Shown here: piece after piece, positions 27,083 through 35,961 of the stretch
Position numbering within the stretch: position 1 is the stretch's first letter
Layout of the letters: the number at the start of each line of letters is the position of its first letter
NCBI GenBank assembly: GCA_050950425.1
Contig: JBMNHO010000002.1
Span: 930,001-994,000 of the forward strand
Origin: RGIG529 sp050950425
GTDB lineage: Bacteria > Bacillota > Clostridia > Oscillospirales > Oscillospiraceae
DNA: 64,000 bases
Direction of reading: 5' to 3'
The notes under the pieces: generated by a model
The model's database searches: none
Seen by the model: only the letters and a program-made list of their open reading frames with translations
What the model was told of the DNA's origin: nothing
Made by a program: the position numbers and the translations under genes

Positions 27083-27116
27083 AGGCCCATTTCAACTTTT
27101 GAGAGGAGGCATCCCT

Positions 27117-27833
27117 ATGGCGGCAAAATTGATCAGCGGACTTTTGGATTTGCTGTTTCCACCACGTTGCGTGTTTTGCCACAAACTGCTGAAAGACAGA
27201 GAGCGCTGGATCTGCGCCAACTGTCGGCGCACCCTTCCCTACACAACGCCGGACTCGGCGGTGCAGCCCGGCGAGCATTTTTCCAAATGCGCTTCTGCCC
27301 TCTACTACCAGGGTGTGGTGAAAGATTCGTTTCACCGCTTCAAGTTTTCCGGCCGCACCAATTATGCCACGCCATACGGCAAGCTGATGGCCGACTGTGT
27401 CAGGCGCCATCTGGCGGACTCGTATGACCTGATCACGTGGGTGCCCCTCAGCTCCAAACGGAAAAAGAAGCGGGGATATGACCAGTCCATGCTGCTGGCC
27501 ATGGCGGTCGCCCTGGATCTGTCTGATGTGGCCGTGGAAATCCTGCGTAAAGTGGAGGAGCGCCCCGCCCAGTCCTCCTTGGAGGGCGCCGACGCCCGGT
27601 TTGACAACGTGAAGGACGCCTATATCATCACGGCCCCCGAGCTGGTTCTTGGCAAGCGGATTTTGCTGATTGATGATATTATCACCACCGGTGCCACCCT
27701 GTCGGAATGCGCCGATCAGCTTCGTTTCGCCGGTGCCGCCGATGTGGTCTGCGTCACGCTGGCCCGGGCGGCGCCAACCGGCCAAGCGGAAAAAAGCGAC
27801 GCCGCGGAAGATCCGTCCGACCGTTTGGTTTGA
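27117..27833 (+). CDS. comFC: ComFC-like phosphoribosyltransferase-domain protein
   Basis: ComF-family protein of 238 aa. An N-terminal zinc finger CVFCHKLLKDRERWICANC is followed by a PRTase fold with the PRPP-loop-like RILLIDDIITTGATLSEC. Family members take part in DNA uptake during competence or are involved in DNA processing, but the substrate is unknown. The C-terminal 20 residues after the PRTase domain are charged and probably disordered. ATG 27117 follows GAGGAGG; it follows recD2 by 34 bp. Other com genes are absent here. Confidence 0.88.
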   Translation: MAAKLISGLLDLLFPPRCVFCHKLLKDRERWICANCRRTLPYTTPDSAVQPGEHFSKCASALYYQGVVKDSFHRFKFSGRTNYATPYGKLMADCVRRHLADSYDLITWVPLSSKRKKKRGYDQSMLLAMAVALDLSDVAVEILRKVEERPAQSSLEGADARFDNVKDAYIITAPELVLGKRILLIDDIITTGATLSECADQLRFAGAADVVCVTLARAAPTGQAEKSDAAEDPSDRLV

Positions 27834-27862
27834 GGAAAACCGCCAAAAAAACGGAACAAGCC

Positions 27863-27901
27863 AAAGAATAAAACAGGTGCCTTGCATCTGTTTTATTCTT
27901 T
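27863..27901 (+). terminator. AT-rich terminator after comFC
   Basis: A perfect 14-bp stem AAAGAATAAAACAG with its complement, an 11-nt loop and a T-rich 3' side, 30 bp after the comFC stop. Confidence 0.7.
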
Positions 27902-27933
27902 ATCTGTTTTCAACGAAATCCGACTGTTTTCCC

Positions 27934-28008
27934 TTGACTTTGAAATTTCAGGGTTTTATGATAGTGGGACAGAACCCCCTTGACTGGCGGGAGCAGATAA
28001 AATAGAAA
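27934..28008 (+). promoter_or_regulatory. Two tandem promoters of mreB
   Basis: Promoter one is TTGACT (27934-27939) with TATGAT (27957-27962); promoter two is TTGACT (27980-27985) with TAGAAA (28003-28008). Both have 17-bp spacers. The first is the better match. Confidence 0.65.
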
Positions 28009-28026
28009 GTATTTGAGGTGCAATTG

Positions 28027-29058
28027 ATGTTCAAATGGGGAAGAGATATAGGAATCGACTTGGGAACCGCTTCCATTTTGGTATATGTCAAAGGAAAAGG
28101 AATTGTGCTGCAGGAGCCTTCTGTTGTCGCCATTGACAAAAACAGCGGAAAATTATTAAAAGTTGGCGCCGATGCCCAAAAAATGCTGGGGCGGACGCCC
28201 GGCAATATCGTCGCCATCCGCCCGCTGCGGGAAGGGGTCATCTCCGATTACGATATGACAGAGCGAATGCTGAAAGAGTTCATCCGCAAATCCGTCTCCT
28301 TCCGGCTGTTTAAACCCCGGGTGGTCATTTGCGTTCCCTCCGGCATTACGGAGGTGGAGGAGCGGGCGGTGATCGACGCCGGGGTACAGGCCGGCGCCCG
28401 CCGGGTTTACTTGATTGAGGAGCCGGTGGCCGCCGCCATCGGTGCCGGCATTGACATTACAAAGCCCGACGGCCACATGATCGTGGACATCGGCGGCGGC
28501 ACCACCGACATCGCCGTGATCTCCCTGTCCGGCATTGTGGAAGCCAGCTCCATTAAAATCGCGGGGGATCAGTTTGATGAGGCGATTGTAAAATACATCC
28601 GGCGCAAGCACAATGTTCTCATCGGAGAGCGAACGGCGGAAGATCTGAAGATCAAGCTGGGCTGTGTCTTTCCCCGTTCGGAAGAGCAGGCGCTGGAGGT
28701 CAAAGGCCGGTGCTTGATGACCGGCCTGCCCCGTCTGTTCCAAGTGACAGCCGACGAGATGATGGAGGCGCTGGAAGAGGTCTCCGAGCGCATTTTGGAA
28801 AGCATTCACGAAGTGCTGGAGCGCACCCCGCCGGAGCTGGTGGCAGACATCTCCACAAACGGGATCGTCATGACCGGGGGCAGCAGCCTGATTTGGGGGT
28901 TCGATAAACTCATCGAATCCCGCACGGGGATTGCAACCCGGGTGGCGGACGATGCCGTCTCCTGCGTGGCATACGGCACCGGAAAATCATTGGAGTGTAT
29001 CCATCACATGCAAGACGGCACCATTAACCTGTCCCGGCGCCGTCAAATGAATACATAG
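28027..29058 (+). CDS. mreB: MreB/Mbl-family rod-shape actin homologue
   Basis: A bacterial actin that polymerises under the membrane and directs lateral wall synthesis. The phosphate-1 loop DIGIDLGTASILVYVKGKG, the phosphate-2 region IVDIGGGTTDIAVIS and the connect/adenosine motifs (GSSLIWGFDKLI) are present; 343 aa. The N-terminal FKWGRD segment is hydrophobic/basic and may aid membrane contact. ATG 28027 follows TTGAGGTG. The gene is flanked by terminators and has no mreC, mreD or rodA partner, so it could be the Mbl or MreBH type paralogue. Confidence 0.95.
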   Translation: MFKWGRDIGIDLGTASILVYVKGKGIVLQEPSVVAIDKNSGKLLKVGADAQKMLGRTPGNIVAIRPLREGVISDYDMTERMLKEFIRKSVSFRLFKPRVVICVPSGITEVEERAVIDAGVQAGARRVYLIEEPVAAAIGAGIDITKPDGHMIVDIGGGTTDIAVISLSGIVEASSIKIAGDQFDEAIVKYIRRKHNVLIGERTAEDLKIKLGCVFPRSEEQALEVKGRCLMTGLPRLFQVTADEMMEALEEVSERILESIHEVLERTPPELVADISTNGIVMTGGSSLIWGFDKLIESRTGIATRVADDAVSCVAYGTGKSLECIHHMQDGTINLSRRRQMNT

Positions 29059-29103
29059 CTTCCTCCTCCCCTGTTTTCTTTTTCCCGGCATCCGGGGAGC
29101 ACA

Positions 29104-29142
29104 AAAAAGCAGAGTGTTTTCTGAGAAAACACTCTGCTTTTT
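29104..29142. terminator. Bidirectional terminator between mreB and abrB
   Basis: A perfect 18-bp stem (29104-29121 with 29125-29142) with a TGA loop, A-run on one side and T-run on the other, serving both convergent genes. Confidence 0.93.
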
Positions 29143-29160
29143 GACGGCCCCTGGCTTGCG

Positions 29161-29442
29161 CTACGCTTCGCGGTTTTTCAAATCCTGCAAGCATGTGGCA
29201 CAAATATTTTTCCCTTTGTAGCTGGTCACAGCCTTGACATCGTCACAGAAGATACAGGAGGGTTGGTATTTTCGCAAAATGATTGCGGACCCGTCCACAT
29301 AAATCTCCAAAGCGTCTTTCTCCGCGATGTCCAACGTACGCCGCAGTTCGATGGGCAGCACAATTCTGCCAAGCTCATCTACTTTCCGAATAATTCCTGT
29401 TGATTTCACTGTTCCCTTCTTCTTTCCATTTAATTCTCCCAT
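29161..29442 (-). CDS. AbrB/SpoVT-like transition-state regulator with C-terminal zinc ribbon
   Basis: A 93-residue DNA-binding regulator. Residues 12-55 form the AbrB swapped-hairpin domain (STGIIRKVDELGRIVLPIEL, then RRTLDIAEKDALEIYV). Residues 62-88 carry two Cys pairs (CIFCDD and CATC) that look like a zinc ribbon. Bacillus AbrB has a different C-terminal multimerisation domain. The protein probably controls growth-phase or sporulation genes. ATG 29442 follows GAGGGGG. Confidence 0.92.
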   Translation of the reverse strand: MGELNGKKKGTVKSTGIIRKVDELGRIVLPIELRRTLDIAEKDALEIYVDGSAIILRKYQPSCIFCDDVKAVTSYKGKNICATCLQDLKNREA

Positions 29443-29471
29443 AACACATCCCCCTCTATGAACCGACTTTC

Positions 29472-29501
29472 AGTATATAATACATCTTGAAATCATGTCA
29501 A
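29472..29501 (-). promoter_or_regulatory. abrB promoter
   Basis: On the minus strand TTGACA (29501-29496) and TATACT (29477-29472) are 18 bp apart, 30 bp upstream of the abrB start. Confidence 0.7.
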
Positions 29502-29596
29502 TCGACAGAGTTTGGTTTTTATCCAATTCTTGTCCCTTTTCCGCCATGTTTTCGGAAAATTTACAATTTTAAATAGAAAGCGGGAGGGAATCGTCC

Positions 29597-29625
29597 TTGA
29601 AAAAAATATGTCTTTATATTATAAT
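29597..29625 (+). promoter_or_regulatory. Promoter of the activase/dehydratase pair
   Basis: TTGAAA (29597-29602) and TATAAT (29620-29625), spacer 17 bp, 55 bp upstream of the ATG. Confidence 0.8.
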
Positions 29626-29679
29626 GATACATTGAGTTAGAATGAAGAACCCATCTGCATTGGGATGAAAGGTGACACC

Positions 29680-32649
29680 ATGAGTTTAAAAATTGGGATC
29701 GATATCGGTTCCACAACGGTAAAGGTCGTTGTGCTGGACGAGGAGAATCAGGTGCTGTTTCGCTCTTATGAACGACACTACTCCCAAGTGCGAGAAAAAA
29801 CATGCGAAATTCTGGAGCGCGTCTTTGATCAGCTGACCGGAAAAGAGGTGCGTCTGGTTATCACCGGCTCCGCCGGGCTTGGTGTTGCCAAGGCCAGCGG
29901 GCTTGATTTTGTACAAGAGGTTTACGCCACGGCCGCCGCCGTGAATTTACATATTCCGGACGCAGACGCCGTCATTGAGCTGGGGGGAGAGGACGCCAAG
30001 ATCATTTTCTTCCAGGGTGCTTTGGAAGAGCGGATGAACGGCTCCTGCGCCGGAGGGACCGGCGCATTCATTGACCAAATGGCCACGCTGATGAACGTGA
30101 GCGTCAATGAGCTGGACCGGCTTTCTTTGCAGCATGAGAAAATTTATCCCATCGCCTCCCGGTGCGGCGTGTTCGCAAAAAGCGATATTCAGCCTATTTT
30201 GAACCAAGGCGGCCGGCGGGAAGACGTGGCCGCCTCTATTTTGCAGGCTGTGGTGGATCAGACCGTGGCCGGCCTGACCCAGGGGCGGGAATTAAAGGGA
30301 AAAATCGTCTTTTTGGGCGGCCCGCTCACCTTTTTGATGGGCCTGCGGGAGCGATTTGTGCAGACCTTGCATTTAGACGGAGATCACGCCGTTTTCCCGG
30401 AAAACAGCGACTGCTTCGCCGCCATCGGCGCCGCCCTTTGCGCCGCGGACTATGCCCCCCAGCCCTTTGACGATTTGTTTGCTCTGCTTCAAAAAACCGT
30501 TGCCCTCTCCGGGGCGACGGATACCCTCCCTCCTTTGTTCCAGTCGGAGGAGGAATATTCGGCCTTTTTGGAGCGGCACAACGCCACCCACCCGCCGGAA
30601 GTGGACATTCATACATATGAAGGGCCTGCTTACTTGGGCATTGACGCGGGCAGCACCACCACCAAAATGGTGCTGATCACCCCCGACGGCGGCATTTTAT
30701 ATCAGTATTACAGTTCCAACCAGGGCAACCCCGTCTCTATCGTGCATGACCAACTGACGGCGCTGTGCCGGATGTGCGGTGAGCGAGTCACCATCTGCGG
30801 CAGTGCCGTCACCGGGTACGGAGAGGACCTGATCCGCAATGCCTTCCGGTGCGACACCGGCCTTGTGGAAACCGTGGCTCACTTAAACGCCGCCCGCCAC
30901 TTTTCCCCGGATGTGGATTTTATCATCGACATCGGCGGGCAGGACATGAAATGTTTTAAAATACGGGGCGGCGCGGTGGATTCTATCTTGCTCAACGAAG
31001 CCTGCTCCTCCGGCTGCGGCTCTTTTGTTGAGACCTTTGCCAAAGCCCTTGGGTACCACATTGCCGATTTTTCCAAGCTGGGGCTTTTGGTGGAGCACCC
31101 GGTCAACCTGGGCTCCCGCTGTACTGTTTTTATGAATTCCTCGGTGAAACAGGCCCAAAAAGAGGGGGCTTCCGTTGCGGATATCTCTGCCGGGCTTTCC
31201 ATTTCCGTTGTGAAAAACGCCATTTATAAGGTCATCCGCGCCGCCTCTGCCGACGATTTGGGGCAGCACATCGTGGTGCAGGGGGGCACGTTTTTGAACG
31301 ACGCGGTGCTGCGCAGCTTTGAGCTGGAAATCGGGCGGAACGTCACCCGCCCCACCATCGCGGGGCTGATGGGTGCCTTCGGCGCCGCCCTTGCCGCCAA
31401 GGATCTGGGGCTTGCCCAGTCCTCTTTGCTCTCCCCGGAAGATCTGGCGGCCTTTACCCACACCGCGAAGCCCACCACCTGCGGCCTTTGCACCAACCGC
31501 TGCCCCCTGACGGTGAACACCTTTGCAGGGGGCCGGCGGTACATCTCCGGCAACCGGTGCCAGCGGCCGTTGGGCAAAGAAAAAAGCACCATGCCCAATT
31601 TATATCAATACAAATACCGGAAGCTGCGCGCCCTGGAGGGAACAGGAGAAGGCAACGGCCTGCGGGGGAAAATCGGCATTCCCTTTGGCCTCAACATGTA
31701 CGAAAACCTCCCCTTTTGGTATGCTTTTTTCACCAAGCTGAATTTTGAGGTGGTGCTGTCTCCCGCATCGTCCCGATCCTTGTATCTGAAAGGACAGTAT
31801 ACCATCCCCTCCGACACCGTGTGTTACCCCGCCAAGCTGCTCCACGGCCACCTGGAGGCTTTGCTGGACGAGGGGGTGCCTGCTATCTTCTACCCCTGCC
31901 TGCCCTATAGCTTTGATGAGGGCCGCAGCGACAACCACTATAACTGCCCCGTGGTGGCATATTATCCGGAGCTTTTGGCCGCCAACGTGTCCCGCCTGAA
32001 AGAAACCCGGTTTTTACATCCTTATTTCGGCCTGCATCGGCCCCGGGACTTTAAAAAACGGGCGGGGAAATACTTTGAAGAGGCGTTTCACATCCCGCCG
32101 AAGGAAGTGCATGCCGCGGCGGATGCCGCCTACGCCGCCTACGCCGCCTACCGGGCGGACATCCGGCGGGAGGGGCAGGCCTATATCGACTATGCCCGGG
32201 AAAACCACAAGAAGATTCTGGTTCTGGCCGGGCGCCCCTACCACATTGACCCGGAAATCAACCACGGGATTGACGAGCTTGTCACTTCCTTTGACTTTGT
32301 CCTCTTGACGGAGGACGCGGTGGATTACCATATGGACAAGGCCCCTCGAAAGGTGCTGAACCAATGGACCTATCACGCCAGAATGTACGACGCCGCCCGC
32401 TATGTCTGCACCCAGAAGGACATGCAGCTGATTCAGCTGGTTTCCTTCGGCTGCGGGATTGACGCCATCACCAGCGACGAGGTGCGGGAGATTTTGGAGC
32501 AGGGCGACAAATTATATACCCAGCTGAAAATTGACGACATCAACAACCTGGGCGCTGTCAAAATCCGTGTGCGCAGCCTCATCGCCGCCATTGACGCGAG
32601 AGAAGCGGCACAGCAGACCCAGTCACCCTTGCTTGCAAAGGGAACATGA
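29680..32649 (+). CDS. Acyl-CoA dehydratase activase-related protein (two BcrA/BadF ATPase modules plus DUF2229)
   Basis: A 989-residue protein related to the activator of 2-hydroxyacyl-CoA dehydratases, which uses ATP to push an electron from a [4Fe-4S] cluster into the dehydratase. Two ASKHA ATPase modules are visible: KIGIDIGSTTVKVVVLD at residue 4 and YLGIDAGSTTTKMVLI near residue 315. Each has a Cys in the cluster position (NGSCAGGTGAF and CSSGCGSFVETF). A Cys-rich CGLCTNRCPLTV follows near residue 600, then a DUF2229-like region. ATG 29680 follows AAAGGTGA. The true substrate is unknown for this large class. Confidence 0.88.
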   Translation: MSLKIGIDIGSTTVKVVVLDEENQVLFRSYERHYSQVREKTCEILERVFDQLTGKEVRLVITGSAGLGVAKASGLDFVQEVYATAAAVNLHIPDADAVIELGGEDAKIIFFQGALEERMNGSCAGGTGAFIDQMATLMNVSVNELDRLSLQHEKIYPIASRCGVFAKSDIQPILNQGGRREDVAASILQAVVDQTVAGLTQGRELKGKIVFLGGPLTFLMGLRERFVQTLHLDGDHAVFPENSDCFAAIGAALCAADYAPQPFDDLFALLQKTVALSGATDTLPPLFQSEEEYSAFLERHNATHPPEVDIHTYEGPAYLGIDAGSTTTKMVLITPDGGILYQYYSSNQGNPVSIVHDQLTALCRMCGERVTICGSAVTGYGEDLIRNAFRCDTGLVETVAHLNAARHFSPDVDFIIDIGGQDMKCFKIRGGAVDSILLNEACSSGCGSFVETFAKALGYHIADFSKLGLLVEHPVNLGSRCTVFMNSSVKQAQKEGASVADISAGLSISVVKNAIYKVIRAASADDLGQHIVVQGGTFLNDAVLRSFELEIGRNVTRPTIAGLMGAFGAALAAKDLGLAQSSLLSPEDLAAFTHTAKPTTCGLCTNRCPLTVNTFAGGRRYISGNRCQRPLGKEKSTMPNLYQYKYRKLRALEGTGEGNGLRGKIGIPFGLNMYENLPFWYAFFTKLNFEVVLSPASSRSLYLKGQYTIPSDTVCYPAKLLHGHLEALLDEGVPAIFYPCLPYSFDEGRSDNHYNCPVVAYYPELLAANVSRLKETRFLHPYFGLHRPRDFKKRAGKYFEEAFHIPPKEVHAAADAAYAAYAAYRADIRREGQAYIDYARENHKKILVLAGRPYHIDPEINHGIDELVTSFDFVLLTEDAVDYHMDKAPRKVLNQWTYHARMYDAARYVCTQKDMQLIQLVSFGCGIDAITSDEVREILEQGDKLYTQLKIDDINNLGAVKIRVRSLIAAIDAREAAQQTQSPLLAKGT

Positions 32650-33989
32650 AAAGGACGAAGGATATGGCAAAACTAATCTATGACGAAACCGGCCGCCTGC
32701 TGTTTACAAAGGAGATGAAGCGGGAATATACCCTCCTCATGCCCCAAATGCTGCCGGTTCACTTTTCCATGATGCAGCGCTGCCTCCAGCTGCAAGGATA
32801 TCAGGTGGACATGCTCACCACCAACCACCGCGCCATTGTGGACACCGGGCTGAAATATGTACATAACGACACCTGCTATCCCGCTCTGCTTGTCATCGGC
32901 CAACTGATCGAGGCGGTGCAGAGCGGCCAATATGACCCACACAAGGTGGGGCTTTTGATCACCCAGACGGGAGGCGGATGCCGCGCTTCCAACTACATCC
33001 ACCTCCTGCGAAAGGCGCTGGAGCGGGCGGGTCTTTCCTTTGTTCCCGTCGTCTCTGTGAACCTTTCCGGGCTGGATAAAAACCCCGGCTTTCGTCTGTC
33101 CCTTTCTTTGATCCGCCAGCTGATTTTTTCCATGATGTACGGCGACTTGATCGTGCAGATCGCCAACCAGTGCCGCCCCTACGAAGTGGAGTCCGGCGCC
33201 ACAGACGCCTTGATCGAAACGTGGATCAATCGGCTGGTCTCCGGCTTTGAAGCGGGCAAGGGGCTTCGTTTTTCCGGCATGGTGCAAAATTTTGACGCCA
33301 TCGCCGCCGATTTCAAGGCCCTGCCCCGGGCGGGGGAGCCGAAAACCCGGGTGGGCGTCGTGGGGGAAATTTATATCAAATATGCCCCTCTGGGCAACAA
33401 CAACTTAGAGGCGTTCTTGCTCTCCGAGGGCGCGGAGCCGGTGGTCCCCGGGCTGACAGATTTTATCATCTTTAAAATTTATAACCGGGACGTGGACGTG
33501 GATTTATACGGCGGGAAATGGATCAAGCAGAAGATCGCCCGGATCTTCAAGCGCTACGTGGAAAAGTGCCAGCGGGCCATGATCGCCGCCATCGAAAAGG
33601 CAGGGTTCCGGGCGCCGGAGCCCTTTGAGTTCCTTCACCGCCGGGTCAAGGGATATCTGGGAGACGGGAACAAGATGGGCGAAGGCTGGCTGCTCACCGC
33701 CGAAATGCTGGAGCTGATCCACAGCGGCACCGACAACATCGTCTGCACTCAGCCCTTTGGCTGCCTGCCCAACCACGTGGTGGGCAAGGGGATGATCCGT
33801 CGCTTGAAGGACGACTACCCCACCTCCAACATTGTGGCCATCGACTATGACCCCGGCGCCACAAAGATCAACCAGGAAAACCGCATCAAGCTGATGCTGG
33901 CCAACGCAAAGCGGAGCCAGGGCCATGCTGCCCCTTCCCCGGCATCCCCCGTGAAGGCAGCGCCCCAGAAGGAAACGGTGGCTGTGTAG
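32646..33989 (+). CDS. 2-hydroxyacyl-CoA dehydratase-like protein
   Basis: A 447-residue partner related to the 2-hydroxyglutaryl-CoA dehydratase D-component family (HgdB/FldB-like). Recognisable parts are the VHNDTCYPALLVIGQLIEA and LLITQTGGGCRASNYIHLLR segments, which carry candidate cluster cysteines, and CTQPFGCLPNHVVGKGMIR near the C terminus. The start overlaps the activase stop by 4 bp (ATGA), so both are coupled; an internal ATG 32664 is possible. In related genomes the two parts can be one long polypeptide, so this may be a split form. The Ala/Pro-rich last 25 residues look disordered. Confidence 0.85.
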   Translation: MKRTKDMAKLIYDETGRLLFTKEMKREYTLLMPQMLPVHFSMMQRCLQLQGYQVDMLTTNHRAIVDTGLKYVHNDTCYPALLVIGQLIEAVQSGQYDPHKVGLLITQTGGGCRASNYIHLLRKALERAGLSFVPVVSVNLSGLDKNPGFRLSLSLIRQLIFSMMYGDLIVQIANQCRPYEVESGATDALIETWINRLVSGFEAGKGLRFSGMVQNFDAIAADFKALPRAGEPKTRVGVVGEIYIKYAPLGNNNLEAFLLSEGAEPVVPGLTDFIIFKIYNRDVDVDLYGGKWIKQKIARIFKRYVEKCQRAMIAAIEKAGFRAPEPFEFLHRRVKGYLGDGNKMGEGWLLTAEMLELIHSGTDNIVCTQPFGCLPNHVVGKGMIRRLKDDYPTSNIVAIDYDPGATKINQENRIKLMLANAKRSQGHAAPSPASPVKAAPQKETVAV

Positions 33990-34118
33990 CGCTCCCCGGG
34001 GCTTCTGCCCCGTCTGTTTCCCTGCTGCCGTGCGCCGCCACATACATAACCCGGCGTCCCCTCGCCTCTCTGGCCGGGGCAAGCGCGGGGAGAGATCGTT
34101 TCAATCAACAAAGACAAA

Positions 34119-34157
34119 AAAACGCCCGTCAAGGAGAATCTCCTTGACGGGCGTTTT
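34119..34157. terminator. Bidirectional terminator between the dehydratase-like gene and ilvD
   Basis: A perfect 17-bp stem (34119-34135 with 34141-34157), 5-nt loop, A-run and TTTT ends, between convergent genes. Confidence 0.92.
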
Positions 34158-34215
34158 CGTCGTTCTGTAGTTCGTGTCCCCATGGGCTCGTTCCTTGGGC
34201 CGGTTCCCCCGCCGC

Positions 34216-35874
34216 TTATTGCAGCGTCGCGCCCTCAGAGGCGGAGGAAACCAGCTTTCCGTACCGCGCCAGCCAGCCGGTTTTGATGCGAGGCTCCGGC
34301 GCCGTCCATCTGGCCCTTCTCCGCTCCAGCTCCTCGTCGCTCACCAGCAGCCGGATGGAATAATGGGGAATGTCAATTTCGATCTCGTCGCCGTCCTCCA
34401 CAAGGCCGATGACGCCGCCGCTGGCCCCCTCGGGGGATACATGCCCGATGGAGGCGCCCCTTGTGGCGCCGGAAAACCGACCGTCTGTGATCAAGGCCAC
34501 CTCTTTGTCCAGCCCCATGCCCGCAATGGCAGAGGTAGGGCTGAGCATCTCCCGCATGCCGGGGCCGCCCTTCGGCCCTTCGTACCGGATCACCACCACG
34601 TCTCCGCTTTTGATTTGCTTGTCATAAATGGCGGAAATGGCTTCGTCCTCGCTGTTGAACACACGGGCGGGTCCCTTGTGCTGCAGCATCTCCGGCGCAA
34701 CGGCAGAGCGCTTGACAACGGCGCCTTCCGCCGCCAGATTGCCAAACAAAATGGCAAGGCCCCCTGTTTTGGAATAGGGCTGATCGTAGGGGCGGATCAC
34801 CGTTTTATCCTGAACGGTCACGCCCTTCACGTTTTCGGCCAAGGTTTTCCCCGTGGCCGTCATCGCGTCCCCGTCTATGGCGCCGTTTCGGAGCAGCTCT
34901 GCCAAAAGAGCCTGTACGCCGCCGGCGGCGTACAGATCCTGGACATGGTGCTCCCCGGCAGGCGCCAGACGGCAAAGGTTCGGCGTTCGCTCGCTGATTT
35001 CATTGAGCATCTTTAAGTCAAAGGGCAGACCCCGCTCCTTGGCGATGGCCGTCAGATGCAGCACGGAGTTGGAAGAGCAGCCCAAGGCCATGTCTGCCGT
35101 CAGCGCGTTTTGCAGCGCCGCTTCCGTCATGATGTCAGAGGGCTTCGTGTCTTTTTGCACCAGCTCCATGATCTGCATCCCCGTTTCCTTGGCCAGGCGA
35201 ATGCGCCCGGCGTAAACCGCGGGAACCGTCCCGTTGCCGGGCAGGGCCATGCCGATGGCCTCTGTCAGGCAGTTCATGGAGTTGGCCGTGAACATGCCGG
35301 AGCAGGAGCCGCAGCCGGGACACGCGTTGTCCTCGATCTCTTTGACCCCCGCTTCGTCCATTGTGCCGGCCATAAAGCTGCCCACGGCTTCAAAGGCGCT
35401 GTTCAAATCCAGGTCTTTCCCGTTGAGATTGGTGGACAGCATGGGGCCGCCGGAAACGAAAATAGAAGGGATGTTCAGCCGGGCCGCCGCCATCAGCATG
35501 CCGGGTACGATTTTATCACAGTTGGGGATGAAGACCATCCCGTCAAACGCGTGGGCAAGGGCAACTGTTTCGCAGGAATCGGCGATCAGCTCCCGGGAGG
35601 CCAGGCTGTACTTCATGCCCTCGTGCCCCATGGCGATGCCGTCGCACACGCCGATGGCGCCAAACTCTACGGGGGTACCCCCCGCCGTGCGGATGCCGGC
35701 CTTCACCGCTTCGGTGATGGTGTTTAGATGGATATGCCCGGGTATGATCTCGCTGTGGGAGTTGACCACGCCGATCAGCGGCTGAGACAGCTCTTTGTCG
35801 GTGTATCCCATGGCCTTGAACAGGCTGCGATGGGGCGTTCTTTCCACCCCTTGTGTCACTTTATGGCTCCGCAT
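34216..35874 (-). CDS. ilvD: Dihydroxy-acid dehydratase
   Basis: Third enzyme of isoleucine/valine synthesis: dehydrates dihydroxy acids to 2-keto acids with an Fe-S cluster. The cluster Cys residues are seen in FIPNCDKIVPGMLMAA and CPGCGSCSGMFTANSMNC. 552 aa, normal length. ATG 35874 follows AGGAGGG. It is the last gene of the ilvBNCD transcript, 87 bp after ilvC, and ends near a strong shared terminator. Confidence 0.97.
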   Translation of the reverse strand: MRSHKVTQGVERTPHRSLFKAMGYTDKELSQPLIGVVNSHSEIIPGHIHLNTITEAVKAGIRTAGGTPVEFGAIGVCDGIAMGHEGMKYSLASRELIADSCETVALAHAFDGMVFIPNCDKIVPGMLMAAARLNIPSIFVSGGPMLSTNLNGKDLDLNSAFEAVGSFMAGTMDEAGVKEIEDNACPGCGSCSGMFTANSMNCLTEAIGMALPGNGTVPAVYAGRIRLAKETGMQIMELVQKDTKPSDIMTEAALQNALTADMALGCSSNSVLHLTAIAKERGLPFDLKMLNEISERTPNLCRLAPAGEHHVQDLYAAGGVQALLAELLRNGAIDGDAMTATGKTLAENVKGVTVQDKTVIRPYDQPYSKTGGLAILFGNLAAEGAVVKRSAVAPEMLQHKGPARVFNSEDEAISAIYDKQIKSGDVVVIRYEGPKGGPGMREMLSPTSAIAGMGLDKEVALITDGRFSGATRGASIGHVSPEGASGGVIGLVEDGDEIEIDIPHYSIRLLVSDEELERRRARWTAPEPRIKTGWLARYGKLVSSASEGATLQ

Positions 35875-35961
35875 ATAACATCCCTCCTGATATCCACAAT
35901 TGGGAATGAGGACCGTATCCCCATTCCCAATTGCGTCAATATTGTCAAATATGGCTGCTGT

